The notes under the pieces are model-generated. The model ran no database searches. It had not been told where the DNA came from and saw nothing but the letters and a program-made list of their open reading frames with translations. Position numbers and translations under genes: made by a program. Below are positions 9,056 to 16,231 of a DNA stretch of 64,000 bases, in pieces (within the stretch, counting starts at the first letter, position 1; the number at the start of each line of letters is the position of its first letter). The stretch is from Hyphomonadaceae bacterium UBA1849 (lineage in GTDB: Bacteria > Pseudomonadota > Alphaproteobacteria > Caulobacterales > Hyphomonadaceae), in contig DDIN01000008.1 in the NCBI GenBank assembly GCA_002338565.1, forward strand, positions 303,090 through 367,089. Reading direction: 5' to 3'.

Positions 9056-9386
9056 TGAAAACTCCTGTTTCTCACGAAAGGGGTAAAAAAATCTGCTCGC
9101 TATTCTTCGCATGGAAGCTTTTCAGCGCTCAAGATGCATTCCCTGTAAAAACGTCATCTCTATTAGAAAAAACAGATCCGTCTTAGGCATCATCACCTAA
9201 ATCCTGCAAATTGAACATGACGCTATTTAAGGCCCGCACTCTCTCCCGGCATCGCGATAAATCAAACATTCCGCTACTCAGGATATCAACCTACACACAA
9301 AGCTGCGAGATGGAATAATTCTCGGCCGATGGGTCTGGTATTCGCGAAGTAAATCGTTTTAGTTACCGGTTCTCGGGAGGCAATAC
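9056..9386. other. Divergent intergenic region, peptidase / MFS
   Basis: This 331-base spacer must hold the promoters of both divergent genes. I see ribosome binding sites at each end (AGGAG for the peptidase, GGGAGG at about 9377 for the MFS gene) but no convincing -35/-10 pair, repeat, RNA gene or conserved small ORF. Confidence 0.5.
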
Positions 9387-10976
9387 ATGACTAACATTAC
9401 CGATTCAGGTGATCCGGCGACGGACAAGCCGGAACAGGCGCAGAATGAAGGGTTCGGTTCATTCGGATACCGTACCTATGTTCTCAACGCGCTTCTGATC
9501 ATCTACATTCTGAACTTCGTTGACCGCGCACTTCTTTCAGTTGTGGCACGTCCGCTCAAAGCAGAGCTTGGAATTTCGGACACGGCGTTCGGTCTTCTTA
9601 CAGGCTTTGGCTTTGCGTTCCTCTACACCATTGTGGGCATTCCGCTTGCGCGTCTGGCTGAACGCCGCAACCGTGTCCTGATTATCGCGATCTGTGTGGC
9701 GCTCTGGTCCCTGATGACTGCGCTTTGTGGTCTGGCGACCGAGATCACCCTGCTTGGCGTCACCATTGGCGGCTTCTGGGTCCTTCTGGCGTGTCGCGTC
9801 GGTGTGGGCATTGGTGAAGCCGGCTGTACGCCGCCGGCAAATTCTCTGATCGCTGACTATTACCCGCCGAAGAAACGCTCTTCTGCGATGGGTTATTACG
9901 CGATGGGCGTCACGCTCGGTACGCTGGGCGCAAACCTGATCGCTGGCCCGATCGCCGATCATTTCGGCTGGCGCTATGCATTCTTCATTCTGGGTATTCC
10001 GGGCGTTGTGATCGGCCTGATCCTCTACTTTACTGTAAAAGAGCCACCTCGCGGATATACTGAGCCAGCTGGTACGAAACAGTCTGTCGCAAGGGCTACC
10101 TTCGGTGAGGCGTTCAAGGAACTTTTCTCCAAACCGTCTTATTGGTGGATGGTCGGCGGCGCGACCATGGCGGCGTTCTGTGGATACGCCATCTCAGCAT
10201 TCCAGTCCCTCTACCTTCAACGCGCATTCGGACTGACCGCTGGTGAAGCATCCGTATGGTTTAACGTACCTGCGTATGCAGGCGGCGCCATCGGCACATT
10301 CCTCCTCGGATATATCGCCAGCAAGATGAAATCATCTTCGGCCGTTGCATGGCTGTCCGCAGGTGGCCTCATCTTGTGTGTTCCATTCTTCGGACTGGCA
10401 TTTACATCCGCAATCGGCGCGATCTGCGTTATCGGCCTCGCCGTCGGCAACGGGATCAAATACGGCTATCTTGCTGCTCAGTATTCTATTGCTGCAGGTG
10501 TCGTATCCAACCGCGTCCGTGCGACGTCCACAGCCATCATGCTTTTCGTTGTGAACCTGCTTGGCTACGGCCTGGGCCCGCCCGCAGCAGGTATTGTGTC
10601 GGACTTAGCGTTCTCTCCAGCTCTTGAAGAAGCAGGCTACGCAGAAGTTCTGGATCGCTCCATGTGTGATGCTGCCGAACGTGCTGTTATTTTTGCTGAA
10701 CGTGAAGCCCGGATTGCTTCGGGTGAAGCCAGATCGTTCTGGACAGTCCTGTCAGAGGACACCTCGAACAGAGTGAGCCCGATTTCAGTTGAAGCGCGCA
10801 ATGCAGTGCTCGCAGATCTTGAGCGACCAGTCACCGAAGAACAGTTCGTCTTCTGTGAAGAGCATAACCAATCGAGCACGCGTATTTCCATGCTGTTTCT
10901 GACGGTGCTGTATGCCGTTGCAGGCGTGTTCTTCCTCTTCTCCGCAATGCGCCTGAAGCGCGACATGCCGGAATAA
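9387..10976 (+). CDS. MFS transporter, spinster-like
   Basis: A 529-aa major facilitator. After a polar 26-residue N-terminus come about 12 membrane segments. The early motif NFVDRALLSVVARPLKAELGI and the following GLLTGFGFAFLYTIVGIPLARLAER are typical of the spinster-like branch common in alphaproteobacteria and sphingomonads. A polar insertion of about 75 residues (ALEEAGYAEVLDRSMCDAAE through EEHNQSS) lies before the last helix, so an extended loop is predicted there. GGGAGG six bases upstream fixes the ATG. An intrinsic terminator follows. The substrate is unknown; lipids, sugars or drugs are all handled by relatives. Confidence 0.9.
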   Translation: MTNITDSGDPATDKPEQAQNEGFGSFGYRTYVLNALLIIYILNFVDRALLSVVARPLKAELGISDTAFGLLTGFGFAFLYTIVGIPLARLAERRNRVLIIAICVALWSLMTALCGLATEITLLGVTIGGFWVLLACRVGVGIGEAGCTPPANSLIADYYPPKKRSSAMGYYAMGVTLGTLGANLIAGPIADHFGWRYAFFILGIPGVVIGLILYFTVKEPPRGYTEPAGTKQSVARATFGEAFKELFSKPSYWWMVGGATMAAFCGYAISAFQSLYLQRAFGLTAGEASVWFNVPAYAGGAIGTFLLGYIASKMKSSSAVAWLSAGGLILCVPFFGLAFTSAIGAICVIGLAVGNGIKYGYLAAQYSIAAGVVSNRVRATSTAIMLFVVNLLGYGLGPPAAGIVSDLAFSPALEEAGYAEVLDRSMCDAAERAVIFAEREARIASGEARSFWTVLSEDTSNRVSPISVEARNAVLADLERPVTEEQFVFCEEHNQSSTRISMLFLTVLYAVAGVFFLFSAMRLKRDMPE

Positions 10977-11006
10977 GCTGATACGCAATTATCTGATCAA
11001 AAAGAA

Positions 11007-11036
11007 AAGCCGGTGAGTTAGCTCACCGGCTTTTTT
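11007..11036 (+). terminator. Intrinsic terminator after MFS gene
   Basis: AAGCCGGTGAG, a short TTAG loop and CTCACCGGCTT form a strong stem followed by TTTTT. It is near-symmetric (AAAA on the left side) and lies between convergent genes, so it may also serve the OmpA-like gene on the minus strand. Confidence 0.9.
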
Positions 11037-11065
11037 GTCCCTGAGACTTTCACCTCGAAAGCTGA

Positions 11066-11701
11066 TCAGCCTTGCGTAATTGGCGTCAGAACAATTTCGA
11101 CGCGGCGGTTAGCCGGATCTTCTGGCGAAATGCCTGGAAGCGACTGTGTCTCACCCATGCCAGTTGCATAAAGACGTACCGCATCAATGCCTTGTGCGTT
11201 CAGATAGTCTGCAACCGTAACGGCGCGGCGCTGAGACAGCTGCATGTTATAGTCTGCAGGGCCGTCTGCACTTGCGTGGCCCACGACGTCTACCGCAGTC
11301 GACGGATAGTCTACGAGCGTGCGCGCAATGTCGTTCAGCGTGCCATAGAATTGCGGCTGGATAGACGCGCTATTGACCTCAAATGTTACATTGGACGGAG
11401 CTGTCAGATAAATCTGGTCGCCCTGGCGATCTACCTCAATGCCAGTGCCAGCTGTTTGCTGACGCAGTCGTTCTTCCTGACGGTCCATATAGTCACCGAC
11501 TGCAGCGCCAGCGATCGCACCGACTGCCGCACCGATGGCAGCGTTACGTCCGTCATCGCCGCCTGCGAGCGTGCCAAGAGCGCCGCCTGTTACCGCGCCA
11601 ATACCTGCGCCGGTCAATACGCGCTGGCTTGGGCCACCATCAGTCGCACACCCTGCCAGCAGAAGGGCTGTCGCGGATGATGCAATGATCAGATGTTTCA
11701 T
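11066..11701 (-). CDS. OmpA-family lipoprotein with glycine zipper
   Basis: A 211-aa outer-membrane lipoprotein. The signal ends in the lipobox LLAGC (Cys18). Residues 32-70 are a glycine-zipper segment (GAGIGAVTGGALGTLAGG and GAAVGAIAGAAVGDYMD), as in the 17-kDa antigen/YMGG class, followed by a C-terminal OmpA domain (about 105-211) with the peptidoglycan-binding signature VVGHASADGPADYNMQLSQRR and NRRVEI. It should tether the outer membrane to peptidoglycan. TGGAG lies nine bases before the ATG. Monocistronic; convergent with the MFS gene. Confidence 0.93.
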   Translation of the reverse strand: MKHLIIASSATALLLAGCATDGGPSQRVLTGAGIGAVTGGALGTLAGGDDGRNAAIGAAVGAIAGAAVGDYMDRQEERLRQQTAGTGIEVDRQGDQIYLTAPSNVTFEVNSASIQPQFYGTLNDIARTLVDYPSTAVDVVGHASADGPADYNMQLSQRRAVTVADYLNAQGIDAVRLYATGMGETQSLPGISPEDPANRRVEIVLTPITQG

Positions 11702-11790
11702 GTCGGTCTACTCCATTCAGAATACGTGTACCGATATCATACGGCCCAGCCTGAATTTTGTTCCGTTACAAACTCGTCAGAACGCAGTGA

Positions 11791-11808
11791 TGTCGTCATT
11801 TGACGACA
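11791..11808. promoter_or_regulatory. 18-bp near-perfect palindrome upstream of membrane protein/XRE operon
   Basis: TGTCGTCATTTGACGACA consists of two perfect 8-bp inverted arms around TT. It lies just upstream of the -35 candidate for the gene at 11879 and in the spacer divergent from the OmpA-like gene. It may be the operator of the XRE regulator encoded at 12286; that link is inference. Confidence 0.55.
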
Positions 11809-11823
11809 AAATGACAATGACGC

Positions 11824-11852
11824 TTGACAGACAAGCGCACTTTACATAAAGT
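11824..11852 (+). promoter_or_regulatory. Sigma-70-type promoter for membrane protein/XRE operon
   Basis: TTGACA (11824-11829) is a perfect -35, followed after 17 bases by TAAAGT (11847-11852), a fair -10. The -35 is embedded in a second inverted repeat, CGCTTG-ACAGA-CAAGCG (11821-11837), which could be an autoregulatory operator. A strong AAGGAGG site (11867-11873) lies five bases before the ATG. Confidence 0.55.
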
Positions 11853-11878
11853 CATCCTCACTTAGCAAGGAGGTTTAT

Positions 11879-12286
11879 ATGGCCCACGTAACATTCAAAC
11901 AGGCGAAACGCCGTTATCAGGTCTGGTTCTGGCCACTTATGGCACTTTACACCGCAGCGATTCTCGGTGGTACGCTGATTTCAAAACAGTTCGAAACAGA
12001 CCCGATCTGGTTTCTCTATCTGCTGACCGCAGCAACCGTTCTGCCGATCTTCGGCGTGCTGTTCATCATGTGGCGTTATATTCAGGAGACCGATGAATTT
12101 ACCCGCATGATGCAACTTGAAGCCATGTCCATCGGCGCGCTCATAACTGTCGGCGCAGCGACCGTTATCGGCTTCATGCAACTCTTTGAGTTGATCGAGA
12201 CGTTCCCGGTCTTTCTGATCCTGCCATTCTTCTTCGTCAGCTATGGCGTGACTAAGCTTGTTCGCGGTAAAGGCGCCTGCGTGTAA
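11879..12286 (+). CDS. Small polytopic membrane protein, unknown
   Basis: A 135-aa protein with four predicted membrane helices, around residues 15-33, 44-63, 85-103 and 110-125, and a short basic C-terminus (KLVRGKGACV). A charged loop YIQETDEFTRMMQLEA lies between helices 2 and 3. It overlaps the following XRE regulator by one base (TAATG), so the two are translationally coupled; this membrane-protein plus small XRE-regulator pairing recurs in many bacteria. Very strong ribosome binding site. Function unknown: stress sensing or regulator sequestration is possible. Confidence 0.82.
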   Translation: MAHVTFKQAKRRYQVWFWPLMALYTAAILGGTLISKQFETDPIWFLYLLTAATVLPIFGVLFIMWRYIQETDEFTRMMQLEAMSIGALITVGAATVIGFMQLFELIETFPVFLILPFFFVSYGVTKLVRGKGACV

Positions 12287-12504
12287 TGGAGAACATATTG
12301 CGCGTGCTCCGCGCCGAGCGAAAATGGAGCCAGGCTGACCTCGCCGAGCAATTGGGAGTGTCCCGCCAATCCATAAACGCGATTGAGACCGGCAAATACG
12401 ATCCGTCTCTACCGCTCGCCTTTTCACTGGCCCGGCTCTTCGGACGTCCGATTGAAGAGATATTCAAAGACCCGGAAGCCGAAACCGTTGAAGCGGCCGA
12501 GTAA
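12286..12504 (+). CDS. Small XRE-family HTH transcriptional regulator
   Basis: A 72-aa protein that is almost entirely one Cro/C1-type helix-turn-helix: MENILRVLRAERKWSQADLAEQLGV then SRQSINAIETGKYDPSLPLAFSLARLFG. Such proteins bind short palindromes as dimers. Its ATG overlaps the stop of the membrane-protein gene. Two inverted repeats upstream of the operon (11791-11808 and 11821-11837) are plausible autoregulatory sites. There is no ligand domain, so any signal must come from a partner, perhaps the membrane protein. The family is clear; the targets are not known. Confidence 0.92.
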   Translation: MENILRVLRAERKWSQADLAEQLGVSRQSINAIETGKYDPSLPLAFSLARLFGRPIEEIFKDPEAETVEAAE

Positions 12505-12509
12505 ATCTG

Positions 12510-12542
12510 ACACTCACCCCTCTCAAAGAGCCGGGTGAGTGT
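12510..12542. terminator. Hairpin between convergent genes
   Basis: ACACTCACCC pairs perfectly with GGGTGAGTGT, with a smaller inner stem (CTCT/GAG). It lies six bases after the XRE stop and 18 bases from the end of the opposing gene. There is no long T-run, so termination is likely but not certain. Confidence 0.55.
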
Positions 12543-12559
12543 TGTCATGTGGGATCGAT

Positions 12560-13081
12560 TTAAGGATCAACCAGCCTGTTGATCTGTTCCGTCAGAACGG
12601 CATCAACAACCGGTGCAATATCGCTTAGCGCCTGAAAAGACGCGCCGGTGACGAAATAGTCCATCACCACCTTGCTTCCCTCACCATCCTGATTGATCGA
12701 GATGGTGAGGACCGCCTCGACACCAATGCTCTGAAGCGGGCCCAGCGATGCATCAAAGCGCACCATATGATTGCCGTCACGATGCATGGCCGCAATGACC
12801 TCGCCGTGCAGCACAGAGCCGCCGTTCCAGGTTTCGACCCACATACCGCCCGGGGCAACTTCTGTCAGAGACAGGTTTTCCGCATCGCCGGAATAGGTGT
12901 GCGCCGGAGACCACCAGTCAGAGAGTGTCGCCATGCGCGCATACTGAAGATTAGACGGCAGCTCGGAGGTGCGCTCCAGATGGATCTGAAAGCCGTCATC
13001 TGCCGCGCGAACAACATCGGCAGAAGCAGGCAGCGTAGCCAGAAACAGAGCCGACACGCAGCTTAGAAATCGGATTATCAT
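12560..13081 (-). CDS. Secreted SRPBCC/START-like protein, unknown
   Basis: A 173-aa protein with a signal peptide (MIIRFLSCVSALFLATLPASA). The rest resembles a helix-grip (SRPBCC) domain: an amphipathic segment with LSDWWSPAHTYSGDAENLSL, the strand motif GGMWVETWNGGSVLHGEVIAA, and a long C-terminal helix. The W-W-S/P-A-H-T-Y segment is usual for exported polyketide-cyclase-like proteins that bind small hydrophobic ligands. GGAGG lies seven bases upstream. It is separate from the response-regulator gene behind it. Fold assignment is moderate; ligand unknown. Confidence 0.72.
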   Translation of the reverse strand: MIIRFLSCVSALFLATLPASADVVRAADDGFQIHLERTSELPSNLQYARMATLSDWWSPAHTYSGDAENLSLTEVAPGGMWVETWNGGSVLHGEVIAAMHRDGNHMVRFDASLGPLQSIGVEAVLTISINQDGEGSKVVMDYFVTGASFQALSDIAPVVDAVLTEQINRLVDP

Positions 13082-13125
13082 TAGGTGGCCTCCGGATTAG
13101 CGGCTGCAGGTCCGCAATAACCTGC

Positions 13126-13503
13126 CTAAGCCTTTTTACGCTTGGCTATAGTATACGCAATCGTTTCAAACAGAGCGCGTACTTCAACAGGCTTGATCAA
13201 AAATTCGTCAGCGCCCTGCTCCAGACACTGTCCGCGCAGATTGAGCGCCGTATCCGCAGTCACGACAATAATAGGCAGCTTGCCTTTTTCATCGTCTCTC
13301 GCACGGATGTGGCCGATCGCCTCCATGCCGTCCATACCCGGCATGCGCAAGTCCATAAGGATGAGGTCGTAGTCTCCCTCATCAATCATTTTCAGACCGG
13401 TAGGAGCATCTTCCGCCTCATGCATTTCGATCCGCGCGGCGGTGAGCATTTCCTTCACCACGCGTCGGTTCATAGCATCATCTTCGACGAATAAGATTTT
13501 CAT
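13126..13503 (-). CDS. Single-domain response regulator (CheY-like)
   Basis: A 125-aa stand-alone receiver. All canonical residues are present: acidic pocket FVEDDAMNR, phospho-acceptor Asp in LILMDLRMPGMDG (about residue 53), Thr in VVTADTA, and Lys in FLIKPVEV. There is no output domain, so it should act by protein contact or phosphotransfer. It lies 75 bases downstream of the TPR sensor kinase on the same strand and is its likely partner. No clear ribosome binding site precedes the ATG. Confidence 0.9.
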   Translation of the reverse strand: MKILFVEDDAMNRRVVKEMLTAARIEMHEAEDAPTGLKMIDEGDYDLILMDLRMPGMDGMEAIGHIRARDDEKGKLPIIVVTADTALNLRGQCLEQGADEFLIKPVEVRALFETIAYTIAKRKKA

Positions 13504-13578
13504 TAGTAAAGATTGCCGTCCGATCTATTAACCATCTGTTTGTTGTAGCATATTCTTGCCAATAAACTAATCACGCCA

Positions 13579-16047
13579 TTATCCGGCAGAAATCGGCGCT
13601 GAAACCTGTGGAGAATTCAGTTGTGATGAATTTTCATCTTCAGGAAAGCTCGCCTGAATCAACTTCAAAATATTCTCAGGCTCATATTCGCCCAGTCCGT
13701 GTATACCGGATTTTTCGAGGTTTTCCCAGATGAATAGCTGAGTCAACGGGTCGGGATTAAGGTCTGGAGCGTCAGTCTGGTTGGTAAACGCCATATGGAA
13801 ACGGCCAGACGCGACCGCCTCTGCAAAGTCTTCAGCCGAGTCGATCACGACAGAACTGGCAACCTCATCAGCAAAAAATGCTTCGAAGATCATCTTTTGC
13901 ATGAAATCATCCTGATAGATGACGAGGCTCACATCTTTGGCACTTGTTGCCGGCGTACTTGCAGTCAGTACAGTATTCGCGGCAGGCTGTTCCGGCACCT
14001 TCACGGGAACGCGCACAGTGAACTCAGAGCCCTTACCAAGCTCGCTCTCCACAGAGATCGTTCCGCCCATAGCTTTGACGAAGTTCTCGCAGATTGAGAG
14101 GCCAAGGCCTGTGCCCGCATATTTACGCGTCATCGCGCCGTCGACCTGGTGGAATGGCTTGAAGATATTCTCAACCTCATCGGCCGGAATACCAATGCCG
14201 GTATCGTGCACGGCAATGCGCAGAATGTCATTGCCGTCCGTATCAGCTTCGCAATAGGCCCGCAGCACGACACTGCCTTCTTCTGTGAACTTCACAGCAT
14301 TGGAAAGCAGGTTGAACATAACCTGACGGAGGCGCTGCTCATCAGATTCAACCAGCTCCGGGATATCGTTCAGCTCCACATCAAGGGTGAGATTTTTAGA
14401 CTCCGCCTCACCCCGCCAGAGAAGAGTCGCCTCTTCAAACAGGCGTGTAGTTTCAAACGGAGCAATCTCGACACTGACATTGCCGGTTTCGATCTTGGCG
14501 ACATCCAGAAGATCATCAACGATCGCCTTCATCGACTTACCCGCGGACTGGACAACACGAAGCCGGTCGCGCATCTCGTCATTCAGCGAGCCATCCTGCA
14601 GCAATACCTGAGACATGCCCAGAATACCGTTCAAAGGCGTTCGGATTTCATGGCTGGTCGTGGCGAGGAACTCAGACTTGGCTTTGTTTGCGCGCTCTAG
14701 CTCGACATTCGTCGCGTTGAGTTTCTCGTTGACGCGGCCAATCGCATCGCGGCTTTTGCGAACGGATACATAGCCCGCCAACAGGAAGCCGAAAATCAGG
14801 ACAGCACCAAGCCCGACCGACGCGAACAGAATGGTGCGCTGACGGGTTTGTGCTTCGGCGATCTGGATTTGTTGCTGCAGACGTTCGCTTTCCAACTGCT
14901 CGATCTCAAGCTCCTGATTAGCGAAATCGAACTGTGCGGCCATCAGGGCCGAGTTGGCCGACGCAGCAAGACCAAGCGCCTCGTCTTCCAGTCGCTTGAA
15001 GGCTTCAAGATGGGCGAGCGCCGTTTCGGGCTGAAGCGCCGCCTGATAAATGCGGTAGGCCGTTTCGTGCATTTCACGGAACGGCATCGGAGTGGTTGTC
15101 AGATCCATCCCCGTAAATGTGCGGGCGATAAAACGCCGCGCATTAGGGATATCACGCCGCTCGAACGCCACCTCGGCTTTCACGCCCCACAAGAATGGCT
15201 CCCAGCCGGAGGATTCCCCTTCCGGCATAAGCGCAAGTCCTTCATCAGCAGTCGCCTCAGCCGCGACATAATCGCCGCCCAGAACCTGAGTATGAGCGAT
15301 GTTTGTGAGAATACGCGCAATCAGATAGGGCGACTCCATGGTGCGCGCGATTTCAAGCGCACGACGATAGTGGGTTTCAGCTTCTGCATATCGTTCGAGC
15401 CCGCGCAAAGCGTTAGCGCGGTTGTTCTCGGTGACCATATTGATCCCGGGCTCAACGCTGTAGACGTCCATTGACTGGTCGTAGTTTTCAAGCGCGCGCT
15501 GATAGTCACCGGCGTCGCTGTAAATATCACCAATCTTCTGCAGAGACATTGCCTGGCCACGCGCAAAGTCTTGCAGGCGATACTCCTCATAAGCCTGAAG
15601 AAAGCTCTGAAAAGCCAGCTGGGTATCCCCCGTCGCGTGAGCAATTCGCCCTCGTGTGAGCAGAAGATCACCTCGGATCGTGGTCGATTGCGGAACGTTT
15701 TCGATCAGGGAGAGCGCTCGCTCGACGAGTGGAGCAGCTTCCCGCGCCTGATTGGAACGACCTAAAGCTTCAGCTTGCAGCCACAAGACATTTGCAAGCG
15801 CAGTTGCACGTTCGTCTTCCGAAGCATTCAAAGGAATTTGTGTTTCAGCTTCCTGAGCTAGTCGCAGCGCCTCTGCGGGTGCGCGCAGCATCTCATCTCG
15901 CGCTGACTGGAAGGCTTCTTCATACCGCGTCCAGTCTACGAAAAGTTCACCTTCAACGCGTTCAACAACGCCCTGCGCAGTGCCCGGCATGACAGCCGAC
16001 ACCGACAACGCGAAACCAATCGCGAGCTGCCTTATCAGGGTCTTCAT
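13579..16047 (-). CDS. TPR-containing sensor histidine kinase with degenerate C-terminal receiver
   Basis: An 822-aa membrane kinase. A signal/anchor segment (about 1-24) precedes a periplasmic region of TPR-like repeats (about 60-340). A coiled coil follows (QELEIEQLESERLQQQIQ), then one membrane helix (TILFASVGLGAVLIFGFLLAG). The cytoplasmic part has HisKA (FLATTSHEIRTPLNG, phospho-His) and HATPase (NLLSNAVKFTEEG, DTGIGIP, GTGLGLS). The last 120 residues resemble a receiver (VSLVIYQDDFMQ...), but the acceptor site reads HMAFTNQTDAP with no Asp, so it is probably not phosphorylated. It is followed by the single-domain regulator at 13126. Confidence 0.9.
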   Translation of the reverse strand: MKTLIRQLAIGFALSVSAVMPGTAQGVVERVEGELFVDWTRYEEAFQSARDEMLRAPAEALRLAQEAETQIPLNASEDERATALANVLWLQAEALGRSNQAREAAPLVERALSLIENVPQSTTIRGDLLLTRGRIAHATGDTQLAFQSFLQAYEEYRLQDFARGQAMSLQKIGDIYSDAGDYQRALENYDQSMDVYSVEPGINMVTENNRANALRGLERYAEAETHYRRALEIARTMESPYLIARILTNIAHTQVLGGDYVAAEATADEGLALMPEGESSGWEPFLWGVKAEVAFERRDIPNARRFIARTFTGMDLTTTPMPFREMHETAYRIYQAALQPETALAHLEAFKRLEDEALGLAASANSALMAAQFDFANQELEIEQLESERLQQQIQIAEAQTRQRTILFASVGLGAVLIFGFLLAGYVSVRKSRDAIGRVNEKLNATNVELERANKAKSEFLATTSHEIRTPLNGILGMSQVLLQDGSLNDEMRDRLRVVQSAGKSMKAIVDDLLDVAKIETGNVSVEIAPFETTRLFEEATLLWRGEAESKNLTLDVELNDIPELVESDEQRLRQVMFNLLSNAVKFTEEGSVVLRAYCEADTDGNDILRIAVHDTGIGIPADEVENIFKPFHQVDGAMTRKYAGTGLGLSICENFVKAMGGTISVESELGKGSEFTVRVPVKVPEQPAANTVLTASTPATSAKDVSLVIYQDDFMQKMIFEAFFADEVASSVVIDSAEDFAEAVASGRFHMAFTNQTDAPDLNPDPLTQLFIWENLEKSGIHGLGEYEPENILKLIQASFPEDENSSQLNSPQVSAPISAG

Positions 16048-16159
16048 CCTGAAACCTTTCGATAATCAAAGGTCAGGTTAACCCCGACAAATGAAAATAT
16101 CGTTTTCCCACGTCAAAAGCGTGGGCAGGTTTGTTGGGGTGGTCAACACGAAAGACACA

Positions 16160-16198
16160 AAAGAGCCCGCCGAATTCAAGTATCGGCGGGCTCTTATT
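16160..16198 (-). terminator. Intrinsic terminator of the WGNLDSF protease gene
   Basis: Read on the minus strand, AAGAGCCCGCCGA pairs with TCGGCGGGCTCTT around a TTGAAT-containing loop, followed by TTTTGTG. It lies 34 bases after the protease stop codon. Confidence 0.85.
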
Positions 16199-16231
16199 CT
16201 ATCTATAGTTTATCTATTTCTGTTCCGCGAT

